From: Clostridia bacterium
Lineage (GTDB): Bacteria; Bacillota_A; Clostridia; Oscillospirales; Acutalibacteraceae
Assembly: GCA_024699005.1 (NCBI GenBank)
Contig: JAILQN010000271.1
Location: forward strand, 1 to 40,746
Direction: 5' to 3'
DNA: 40,746 nucleotides
Positions within the stretch are counted from its first letter, which is position 1. Each line of letters begins with the position of its first letter. Shown here piece after piece: positions 33,951 to 40,746 of the stretch. The notes below the pieces were generated by a model. That model saw only the letters and a program-made list of their open reading frames with translations, was not told where the DNA came from and searched no databases. A program made the translations under genes and the position numbers.

Positions 33951-34111
33951 GTAAGTGCTGATTAATTCGGTGTATGCAGATTGCCGAGATATTTTTTCGG
34001 CAGCTGAAACAAAAAGCGCAGGCAATACTTTGTGTATTAACGAGCATTTTTGTGATAGATGCCGGAAAAAGAGCCGGCAAGATGTTTGCACAAGAATTAA
34101 TCAGTGCTTAC
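33951..34111. mobile_element. MITE-like element, copy 2
   Basis: 161 bp, three substitutions relative to 23317-23477, with the same terminal inverted repeats and orientation. It is flanked by perfect CTTA direct repeats (33947-33950 and 34112-34115), a likely 4-bp target duplication. It encodes no transposase. Its right end lies 7 nt from the dapB stop codon. Confidence 0.88.
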
Positions 34112-34118
34112 CTTATGC

Positions 34119-34874
34119 TTAACCGTTGATAACGTCGGACATATCGTACATCCCGGGCGCCTTGCCGGCGAGATATTCCGCCGCTTTCAGGGCGCCGTCC
34201 GCAAAGATATTTCTGGACATCGCCGTGTGAGAGAGTCTTACGATCTCGTCGTTGCCCGCAAAAATGATCTCGTGCTCGCCCACTATCGTACCGCCGCGGA
34301 TCGAATGCATCCCGATCTCGTTCTTCGGACGTTTGGCAATACGGTCGTGACGGTCATAGACGATCTCGGGATCATAGGACAGACCTTCCTCCACAGCGTG
34401 CTCCAGCATGATAGCCGTGCCGCTCGGAGCGTCAAGTTTGTTGCCGTGGTGAGCTTCCACGATCTCCACGTCGAAGGAACCGCCCAGGATCTCCGCCGCC
34501 GCTTTCGCAAGCTTTGACAGAACGTTTATGCCCAGAGACATATTGCCGGAACGGAACATCGCGACTTTCTCCGAAGCCCCGCGGATCGCGGCGATATCTT
34601 CCTCGCTGTATCCCGTGGCGCAGAGCACTGCGGGGACGTTGTTTTTAAGGCTGTAAGTGAGCACGGACGACAGGCTCGAGGGATTGGAAAAGTCGATTAT
34701 GACGTCGGCGTTTTCATTTGCGTCGGCAATGTTCCCGTAAACGGGATATGCTCTGTCGCCGCTGTCGTACACGTCCACGCCGGCGACGATCTTTATATTA
34801 TCGGCGTTCTTTGCCGCCGCGGTTACGGCTGTGCCCATTCTGCCGCAGCAACCCACAAGTATTATATTCAGCAT
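34119..34874 (-). CDS. dapB: 4-hydroxy-tetrahydrodipicolinate reductase
   Basis: A 251-residue NAD(P)H-dependent reductase in the diaminopimelate/lysine pathway. The Rossmann loop VGCCGRMGTAV is at residues 7-17, and the substrate signature EAHHGNKLDAPSGTA lies in the C-terminal domain. The length is normal. The start is ATG 34874 with AGAGGTG upstream; the GTG at 34883 is inside that signal. It lies downstream of asd on the same strand, separated by about 190 bp of heptamer arrays, so the two pathway genes may still be cotranscribed. Confidence 0.93.
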   Translation of the reverse strand: MLNIILVGCCGRMGTAVTAAAKNADNIKIVAGVDVYDSGDRAYPVYGNIADANENADVIIDFSNPSSLSSVLTYSLKNNVPAVLCATGYSEEDIAAIRGASEKVAMFRSGNMSLGINVLSKLAKAAAEILGGSFDVEIVEAHHGNKLDAPSGTAIMLEHAVEEGLSYDPEIVYDRHDRIAKRPKNEIGMHSIRGGTIVGEHEIIFAGNDEIVRLSHTAMSRNIFADGALKAAEYLAGKAPGMYDMSDVING

Positions 34875-34892
34875 AGTTTTCACCTCTTAAAG

Positions 34893-35068
34893 AGTGGTCA
34901 GTGACCAGTGATCAGTGGCAAGTCAATACGAAGAACGTAAGCCACAGGCTGTATTTATAAAATAAAAACCTTTTTCATCTCTGCTCTCCGAACTCCGCTC
35001 TCCGCTCTGAAAAAAACGTCGCGGAGCGATCCGAAATTCCTCATTCCGAATTCCGCATTCCGAATTAA
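34893..35068. repeat. Three heptamer arrays between asd and dapB
   Basis: Array one (34893-34927) has AGTGGTC, AGTGACC, AGTGATC, AGTGGCA. Array two (about 34979-35009) has CTCTGCT, CTCCGAA, CTCCGCT, CTCCGCT. Array three (35036-35068) has ATTCCTC, ATTCCGA, ATTCCGC, ATTCCGA, ATTAAAT and overlaps the asd stop codon. Each has its own 7-nt unit. Confidence 0.8.
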
Positions 35069-36141
35069 ATATACCCTTCCGCGCAGAGCAGCTCGCCCAG
35101 AAGCACCGCGCCGCCTGCCGCGCCGCGAAGAGTGTTGTGAGACACGCAGACGAATTTGAGGTCGTACTGGGTATCCTCGCGCAGACGCCCTATCGAAACC
35201 GCCATACCGCCCTCAAGCTCTCTGGTAAGAGCCGTCTGAGGCATATTGTCCTCGGTGAAATAGTGCAGGAACTGCTTCGGCGCGTGCGGCAGGCGGAGTT
35301 CCTGCGGCCTGCCTTTGAAATTCTTCCAGATGTTTATAACGTCCTCAACTGCCGGTTTCTCGCGGAACCTGACGAATACGGAGGCAAGATGGCCGTCAGA
35401 AACAGGTACGCGGATGCACTGCGCCGTGAAGTTGGGACGATCGGCAAGCTTTATCTCTCCGCCGTCGACCGAGCCCCAGATCTTCAGAGGCTCGCGCTCG
35501 GACTTCTCCTCCTCGCCGCCGATATAAGGGATTACATTGTCGATCATTTCGGGCCAGCGCTCAAAGGTCTTGCCTGCACCGGAGATCGCCTGATACGTGG
35601 AAACCAGAACGTCCTGTACGCCGTAGATCGGATCAAGAGGATAGAGCGCGGGAACGTAGCTCTGGAGCGAGCAGTTGGACTTGACCGCGACAAATCCGCG
35701 CTTTGTGCCCAGACGCTTTTTCTGAGCGTCGATTATTTTTATGTGTCCGTTATTCAGCTCCGGGATCACCATAGGCACGTCGGGCGTGAAGCGGTTGGCG
35801 GAGTTGTTGGACACCACCGGGCATTCCGCCCGGGCGTAGGCCTGCTCGAGGGCTTTGATCTCTTCCTTTTTCATATCGACTGCGCAGAACACGAAATCCA
35901 CCAGAGAGGCGACGGCCTTTACGTCGGACGCGTCCATAACGATCATATCCGCAACGCTCCCGGGCATCGGGGTCTTCATGACCCATCTGCCGCCCAGAGC
36001 CTCGGCGTAGGTCTTGCCCGCGGAGCGCGGACTTGCCGCAAGAACTGCAAGATCGAACCACGGATGATCTGCCAGAAGCGTTATAAAGCGCTGACCGACC
36101 ATACCCGTTGCGCCGATGATGCCGACTTTGTACTGTTTCAT
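35065..36141 (-). CDS. asd: Aspartate-semialdehyde dehydrogenase
   Basis: A 358-residue NADP-dependent enzyme that reduces aspartyl phosphate to aspartate semialdehyde, the branch point to lysine, threonine and methionine. The Rossmann loop GATGMVGQRF is at residues 10-19 and the catalytic cysteine is Cys157 in KSNCSLQSYVPAL. The sequence resembles the archaeal/fungal-type class more than the E. coli type. The start is ATG 36141, with GGAGG upstream. Its promoter (36191-36219) overlaps that of queA. Confidence 0.93.
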   Translation of the reverse strand: MKQYKVGIIGATGMVGQRFITLLADHPWFDLAVLAASPRSAGKTYAEALGGRWVMKTPMPGSVADMIVMDASDVKAVASLVDFVFCAVDMKKEEIKALEQAYARAECPVVSNNSANRFTPDVPMVIPELNNGHIKIIDAQKKRLGTKRGFVAVKSNCSLQSYVPALYPLDPIYGVQDVLVSTYQAISGAGKTFERWPEMIDNVIPYIGGEEEKSEREPLKIWGSVDGGEIKLADRPNFTAQCIRVPVSDGHLASVFVRFREKPAVEDVINIWKNFKGRPQELRLPHAPKQFLHYFTEDNMPQTALTRELEGGMAVSIGRLREDTQYDLKFVCVSHNTLRGAAGGAVLLGELLCAEGYI

Positions 36142-36169
36142 ACTGTACCTCCGATCAATCAATTGACTA

Positions 36170-36198
36170 TTGTTTTTTTGCCATAGGGGGATTATAAT
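36170..36198 (+). promoter_or_regulatory. Promoter for queA
   Basis: TTGTTT (36170-36175), a 17-nt spacer and TATAAT (36193-36198). The -10 shares ATTATAAT with the -10 of the asd promoter on the other strand. Confidence 0.65.
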
Positions 36199-36219
36199 AC
36201 TGTGTGAACAATGTGTCAA
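36191..36219 (-). promoter_or_regulatory. Promoter for asd-dapB
   Basis: On the minus strand TTGACA (36219-36214), a 17-nt spacer and TATAAT (36196-36191): perfect consensus. Its -35 lies downstream of the queA start point. Confidence 0.85.
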
Positions 36220-36236
36220 TAAAACGGAGTAAAAAA

Positions 36237-37262
36237 ATGAAAAAATCCGATTTCTTTTACGACCTGCCGCAGGAACTTATCGCTCAGGATCCTCTCGAGA
36301 AACGTGAGGAGTCCCGTCTTATGGTTCTGAACAGGGCGGACGATTCCATCGGGCACAGGCATTTTTACGATATAATCGAATACCTGAAGCCCGGAGACTG
36401 CCTTGTCCTCAACAATTCAAAGGTCCTGCCCGCAAGGCTTTACGGTATAAAATCCACGGGAGCGAAGGTGGAATTCCTTCTGCTGAAAAACCTCGGTTCC
36501 GACAATTGGGAGTGCATCACCGGGCCCGGCAGAAAGGCGCGGGAGGGTGACCGTTTCACCTTCGGGAACGGCGAAATGATCGGCGAGGTTCTGAGCGTGC
36601 TCGAAAACGGCAACCGCGTGACCCATTTTGAGTACGACGCCCCGAATATCTATGAGGTGCTCGATAAGATAGGCATAATGCCGCTGCCGCATTACATCAC
36701 CCACGAGCTGAAGGACCGCGACCGCTATCAGACAGTCTACGCCGAGCCGCCGGGCTCCGCCGCTGCCCCGACCGCGGGACTGCACTTCACCCTCGATCTG
36801 CTGGACAGAATAAAGCAGAAAGGCGTAAGGATCGCATACGTCACCCTGCACGTGGGCATCGGGACCTTCCGTCCGGTCAAGACCGAGAACATCGAGGACC
36901 ACGTGATGCACACCGAGAGCTATTATATCCCGCCGGAAGCCGCCGATACGATCAACGAAACGAAGGTGAACGGCGGCAGGGTCATAGCCGTGGGCACGAC
37001 CTCTTTAAGGACGCTCGAATCCGCCTCGGATGAAAACGGCAGAGTCCCCGCGGGCGGCGACTCCACCGGTATTTTCATCTATCCCGGATATAAATTCAGA
37101 TGCGTCGACGCGCTCATCACCAACTTCCACCTGCCCGAGAGCACGCTAATCATGCTCGTCAGCGCGTTCTATGACAGGGAAAAAGTCCTCGCGGCTTATA
37201 ACGAGGCGATCAGAGAAAGATACAGATTCTTCTCGTTCGGTGACGCGATGCTTATCGAGTAG
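36237..37262 (+). CDS. queA: tRNA preQ1(34) S-adenosylmethionine ribosyltransferase-isomerase
   Basis: A 341-residue enzyme that transfers the ribosyl moiety of S-adenosylmethionine to preQ1 in tRNA, giving epoxyqueuosine. Family signatures are FFYDLPQELIAQDP at the N-terminus, LNNSKVLPARLYG, GSAAAPTAGLHFT, THVG-like TLHVGIGTFRPV and TNFHLPESTLIMLVSAF. The start is ATG 36237 with GGAG at 7 nt. Its usual partner tgt is not adjacent; an AT-rich accessory gene follows instead, after a terminator. Confidence 0.95.
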   Translation: MKKSDFFYDLPQELIAQDPLEKREESRLMVLNRADDSIGHRHFYDIIEYLKPGDCLVLNNSKVLPARLYGIKSTGAKVEFLLLKNLGSDNWECITGPGRKAREGDRFTFGNGEMIGEVLSVLENGNRVTHFEYDAPNIYEVLDKIGIMPLPHYITHELKDRDRYQTVYAEPPGSAAAPTAGLHFTLDLLDRIKQKGVRIAYVTLHVGIGTFRPVKTENIEDHVMHTESYYIPPEAADTINETKVNGGRVIAVGTTSLRTLESASDENGRVPAGGDSTGIFIYPGYKFRCVDALITNFHLPESTLIMLVSAFYDREKVLAAYNEAIRERYRFFSFGDAMLIE

Positions 37263-37340
37263 GATTCCAGGTCTGTATTTATTATTAAAGGACTTATTAT
37301 TGGTTTATCGCCGGATAATACAGTTATCATCTTAATATTT

Positions 37341-37373
37341 ACCGAGGTCCCAACAATGGAACCTCGGTCTTTA
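37341..37373. terminator. Terminator between queA and the vWA gene
   Basis: ACCGAGGT (37341-37348) pairs with ACCTCGGT (37361-37368), followed by CTTT. The T tract is weak; it lies between converging genes. The rest of the 162-nt gap (37263-37424) is AT-rich with no further gene seen. Confidence 0.6.
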
Positions 37374-37391
37374 AGAATTAATAATTTGTCG

Positions 37392-37425
37392 GTTAAAATG
37401 ATCAATACAATATATGCATTTTAAC
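37392..37425. repeat. 9-bp perfect inverted repeat at the vWA stop codon
   Basis: GTTAAAATG (37392-37400) and CATTTTAAC (37417-37425) are perfect inverse arms around 16 nt. The right arm touches the stop codon of the vWA gene. It may be a weak terminator stem or an element boundary. Confidence 0.5.
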
Positions 37426-40400
37426 TATATAACATTATACAAAATCAAAACCGGAGTGTAATCATCCGGATAATGCGGAAGTTTATTTGACAGTTGAAGA
37501 TTTAGACGCTCAGCATTAGTATACAAGGGGTTAATAATCATCATGAATTTTTCATCAATCTCTTTATTTGTCAAATTGTAAGCCCACTTTACAATCGTGT
37601 TCCCAATTGACCCTTTCTTTAACATATTACAGATGTTGTCCTCACCAACGATTCTGCTTTGGGCCAATTGTGTAAGATATAAAGACATTGTTTCACTATT
37701 ATGGTTATCAAATGAATACCACTCTCCACTTACGTCATAAAGTCCTGAAAGATAATAATTACAACCATTTGACAAGGCGTAGATGGCTTGCGATTGCACA
37801 CAACATTGTGCATAATCAGTCATTCCTGAAAGGGAAACACTCAATTCAATGATATCAATGACTAATTTTGCAACCTTAACGTAGGGACAAAAATCTCCAG
37901 CTATTGAAAGCGCAATTTTTATACGGACTTCTCTGGAAGTTGCTTCAATAGCTTTAATCAGTTGTTTATAGTACTCTGTATTTGACTTGTCAAGAACGAT
38001 TTTAACTATATCTCCGGCTGCAACTCTTGTGTATTTATTTTCAGCATTGTTGGATACGTACTCGATCAATTCGATATACTCATTGAACGCCTCGCTGTTC
38101 GCCTGAAGTTTTCCATAGAGATTTGCCAAATCCGCCACATCAGTGACAAAATTCACGACATCAATTCCCACACTGACAACTGTGCCCAATGAAACATCCC
38201 CAGCGGGACGTTTACCAAGCCATGTTTGATAATGTCTGGAAAAACCATTGACTTTTTGAATCGAACAGTGCCACTTCTCAAATACGGATACCGATTTTAC
38301 AATCGTTGAAACACCAGATGTGAAAGCGGCTATTTTTTCTAGTATAATATCTGATAATTTATCAGCATCTGACTCTTCAAACAAATCGCGAACATCACTC
38401 AAAATGCTTAGAGCTTCTTTAAAATTTTTGACGCCATCTACTGATTTCATAACTGCATCATAGTCTTTTTTATTATACAGACTAAGTGCGTCCTTGTGTA
38501 AATTATTATATTTAGTAACCTGTCCTTTAACAGCGCTATCATAAGATGATAAATTTGTTCCTATATCTACTATATCCTTTGTGATTTTTAAAATACTGAC
38601 AATGTTTTCAATGGTTTCCCATGCTTTTTCACGTTTAGCCAACTCTTCACGCGCTTTTGCAGCAGAGTTAATGCTTTTCTCTGAAGCGTAATCATAAAAA
38701 TAATTGATATATGTTTCTTTACTTTGCTTTGTTTTCTGCCAATCAAATAATCCACTAATACTAATTACAATATCTTTTTGGCTAAAAGCTTGTGCGCAAA
38801 TATAATCATCATCATTTACAAAAGAATCAACACTTGTCCCACCGTATTTTGTGTACCGCAACGGGTCAGTATGGTATGTTTTAATCTCTGTATAATCATT
38901 AATATAGTCTCCGTCTGTGTCCTCCAACAATGGATTTGATTTTACTCGGATATATGTTTTCCCGCTTGATGACGTAACAATTTCGATTTCCTCGCCGTTT
39001 AACAGACCATCCCCATCCCAGTCGTTTTCTTCTTCTCCATACATATCAATCACGCCAACATAATCGTATGCTCCGTTCGAAGGCAGTAGTTTCCCTGAAT
39101 CAATCAAGTTTGTATAATAATCACTGATACCGTCGTTATTTGAATCTGTAACGTAATCCACAGTTTCTACAGACACATCAGAATATATATCCAGAAGCTG
39201 ATTGCTTTGTGATGCGAAATAGTATTTCCCGCCTGTTCCATCTGCTATCTCTTTTAAAACATATTCCTGAACATCTTCGCCCAACCCGACGGTATAAACC
39301 ACAATCCCATTATTATAAGCTTCTGCTGTGTAAGAATCAGAGTAATCACCCTCACCATCAGTCAAGAAGACGATATATTTATAAGCATCTTTTCTTGTAT
39401 ATCCAGAACCAGTAAATAGATCGATGGACGTACTCATTCCTTCGCTTAAACTTGTCCCTCCGTCATCATCTATCATATCTACAGCATTATAAAGAAGAGC
39501 ATGGTCTGAAGTAAAACTCTGAACAACATATGAATAATCATCAAAATCAACAACAGCCGCTCTGTCATTTTCCCCCAGCTTATCAACAAATTGTTTAACT
39601 GCTTCTCTTCGGATCCCATTATAGTCATTCGACCACATTGAACCTGATGAATCCAAAGCAAAAACAATATCCAATCCCTTCTTCGAATCACCTTCATAAT
39701 CTGACGGCTTGATTTCCGTATCCCATACTGTGTCAAATTCCACCTCGTTCAGCAGAATATAGGTTGAGAAATGACTTACTGTTGCTGTGACCACCCCGTT
39801 CTCAACAATCTGATCCTCAAGTTCTTCAAATTCCCCGGTCTCTTCGTTGACATAGTAGATTCTCGGTTGAAAATCATCACCAATATCACCAAGCGACTCA
39901 TCATAACTGAATGAAATCTGCGCCGAGATGAATTCTCCTTCAGCAGAAAAATCATATGCGGATCCGATACGACCGGGTATCAGAATCGATATAAGGGCAT
40001 TATCCGAATGAGATACCTCTTTAATATCAAGCGTGCCGGCGCCGATATTATCCGTTGTCACTTTAGCGGAAACAGATACGGGATTATCCGCATCTATCGT
40101 TCCGACACTGACTTCCGTTTCAAAAACAGATTCTTTTACAAGCGGATCGGAATTGTTTTGTACCTCTTTCCCATCAGGAACCCCGTCATTATCCGAATCC
40201 GGATTCAAAGGATCCGTATGATATTTGTTTACTTCATCATAGTCAGAGAGATAATCATAATCCGAATCAAAATATGCGGGATTTGTTCCGAGAAGTGTTT
40301 CTTCGGCGTTCGTTAAACCATCATTATCTGCATCATCATCACCATCTGAAATCCCGTCATTGTTTGAATCGTTCACAGTCGGATCAGTGTTTAACCAGTT

Positions 40401-40547
40401 CAATTCATTATAATCGCTGACTGCGTCATTATCTGTATCAATTTTTGTAGGATCAGAACCAAACTGCAGTTCGACAGAATCTTTTATACCGTCGTTGTCT
40501 GAATCAAGTGTATCATTCTCGTCAAACCATTTAGCATATAATTTTAT
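37425..40547 (-). CDS. vWA protein with thrombospondin-3-type Ca-binding repeats, 5' end abnormal
   Basis: A large AT-rich gene. The reading frame is open from 40556, but has no ATG or GTG near its start. The first standard start is TTG 40403 without a ribosome-binding site (992 residues from there); a good GAGGTG lies 5 nt before an ATA at 40547. Counted from TTG 40403, residues 1-90 carry calcium-binding-type repeats (SNNDGISDG, PDSDNDGVPDG), and one more such repeat lies upstream of the TTG. A vWA domain spans about 243-405 with MIDAS residues DSSGSM (251-256), GGTSLSEG and FLTDGEG. Further repeats follow (DTDGDYINDY). The last 430 or so residues are helical with hydrophobic stretches and match nothing I know. 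No signal peptide is present although relatives are secreted, so the 5' end is probably lost. Confidence 0.7.
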   Translation of the reverse strand: MKLYAKWFDENDTLDSDNDGIKDSVELQFGSDPTKIDTDNDAVSDYNELNWLNTDPTVNDSNNDGISDGDDDADNDGLTNAEETLLGTNPAYFDSDYDYLSDYDEVNKYHTDPLNPDSDNDGVPDGKEVQNNSDPLVKESVFETEVSVGTIDADNPVSVSAKVTTDNIGAGTLDIKEVSHSDNALISILIPGRIGSAYDFSAEGEFISAQISFSYDESLGDIGDDFQPRIYYVNEETGEFEELEDQIVENGVVTATVSHFSTYILLNEVEFDTVWDTEIKPSDYEGDSKKGLDIVFALDSSGSMWSNDYNGIRREAVKQFVDKLGENDRAAVVDFDDYSYVVQSFTSDHALLYNAVDMIDDDGGTSLSEGMSTSIDLFTGSGYTRKDAYKYIVFLTDGEGDYSDSYTAEAYNNGIVVYTVGLGEDVQEYVLKEIADGTGGKYYFASQSNQLLDIYSDVSVETVDYVTDSNNDGISDYYTNLIDSGKLLPSNGAYDYVGVIDMYGEEENDWDGDGLLNGEEIEIVTSSSGKTYIRVKSNPLLEDTDGDYINDYTEIKTYHTDPLRYTKYGGTSVDSFVNDDDYICAQAFSQKDIVISISGLFDWQKTKQSKETYINYFYDYASEKSINSAAKAREELAKREKAWETIENIVSILKITKDIVDIGTNLSSYDSAVKGQVTKYNNLHKDALSLYNKKDYDAVMKSVDGVKNFKEALSILSDVRDLFEESDADKLSDIILEKIAAFTSGVSTIVKSVSVFEKWHCSIQKVNGFSRHYQTWLGKRPAGDVSLGTVVSVGIDVVNFVTDVADLANLYGKLQANSEAFNEYIELIEYVSNNAENKYTRVAAGDIVKIVLDKSNTEYYKQLIKAIEATSREVRIKIALSIAGDFCPYVKVAKLVIDIIELSVSLSGMTDYAQCCVQSQAIYALSNGCNYYLSGLYDVSGEWYSFDNHNSETMSLYLTQLAQSRIVGEDNICNMLKKGSIGNTIVKWAYNLTNKEIDEKFMMIINPLYTNAERLNLQLSNKLPHYPDDYTPVLILYNVI

Positions 40548-40666
40548 GGCAACACCTCACTATTATCATTCGGACAGAAAAACATCCCCATAATAATCCG
40601 AGGAGATCAACAATATTAATTTTTAGACAGAAAGTCCCTGTTTTTCGGGTTTCGGCGTAAAGCGAA

Positions 40667-40746
40667 TCAAGCCGTAACAGAAGGTCTGTCGGCTAAGTAG
40701 AGATTCGCCAGCGCGAAAAGCATATTCAGTTTTGCGGTCTGTTGTC
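40667..40746 (-). CDS. Possible C-terminal end of an IS5-like transposase
   Basis: Twenty-five codons open to the right edge end at a TGA (40669-40667). They read QQTAKLNMLFALANLYLADR and then PSVTA. The LFALANLYLA-R stretch resembles the C-terminal tail of IS5-family DDE transposases (LFALSNLWMARR-type). This is a recollection on very little sequence; another frame is also open at the edge. The 40548-40666 stretch holds no other gene that I can support. Confidence 0.3.
   Translation of the reverse strand, partial: QQTAKLNMLFALANLYLADRPSVTA

Noticed and set aside
35137..36186. A 349-codon plus-strand frame opposite asd
   Set aside because: asd is unmistakable on the minus strand, with its catalytic cysteine and promoter.
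36142..36190. Lysine riboswitch before asd
   Set aside because: The leader is about 40 nt, too short, and no conserved L-box sequence is seen.

Overview
The window looks like chromosome from a low-to-mid GC Firmicute of class Clostridia, most likely an uncultured gut or rumen Oscillospiraceae/Ruminococcaceae-type bacterium. This is an inference from gene content: a ctsR-mcsA-mcsB-clpC stress operon, a dnaG-rpoD operon, a dockerin-containing secreted protein, a DUF4430 protein, Shine-Dalgarno sites of the AAGGAGG type and near-consensus sigma-A promoters. No rRNA or tRNA gene and no CRISPR array was seen. Most of the window is ordinary housekeeping chromosome. The last 3.2 kb is an AT-rich accessory stretch.

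Layout. 1-4776 (minus): an operon running from a membrane-anchored alkaline-phosphatase-family protein through a Cof-type HAD phosphatase, a calcineurin-type phosphoesterase and a PD-(D/E)XK nuclease-fold protein to the start of an MFS-like transporter. 4841-6966 (plus): a LicD-family transferase and an opine-dehydrogenase-like enzyme. 6974-9978 (minus): trmN6, rsmI and purA. 10077-11552 (plus): aqpZ-like aquaporin plus a YjdF-like membrane protein. 11597-11968 (minus): a chagasin-like (I42) protease inhibitor with a structured leader. 12222-16830 (minus): ctsR-mcsA-mcsB-clpC with recognisable CtsR boxes. 16990-18801 (minus): two exported proteins (N-terminal dockerin; DUF4430). 18921-21721 (plus): trkA-trkH potassium uptake. 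21898-27234 (minus): secreted PHP protein, MATE transporter, cysK and metY; a divergent Rrf2 regulator at 27401-27811 probably controls sulfur metabolism. 27792-31934 (minus): dnaG-rpoD. 32078-33854 (plus): an unknown protein and a membrane-embedded M28-like peptidase. 34119-36141 (minus): asd and dapB, for lysine/diaminopimelate synthesis. 36237-37262 (plus): queA. 37425-40547 (minus): an AT-rich gene for a vWA protein with calcium-binding-type repeats and no normal 5' end, next to what may be the tail of a transposase.

The most unusual content lies between and around the genes. First, arrays of degenerate 7-bp tandem repeats, each site with its own heptamer sequence, sit at or within a few bases of the stop codons of seven genes (HAD, purA, mcsB, ctsR, trkH, cysK, asd). 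Several form inverted repeats, one looks like a working terminator, and two run into coding sequence so that they set the C-terminus of the protein. Second, two 161-bp copies of a MITE-like element (three differences between them) end 5 to 7 bp from the stop codons of two other genes. Third, the primary sigma factor carries an N-terminal extension of about 420 residues, with six 36-residue Lys/Ala/Pro/Glu repeats resembling histone H1 tails, then a strongly acidic tract. Other points of interest are a three-heptad CtsR operator fused to an upstream terminator, face-to-face asd/queA promoters that share one -10 region, and a two-hairpin leader in front of the protease-inhibitor gene.
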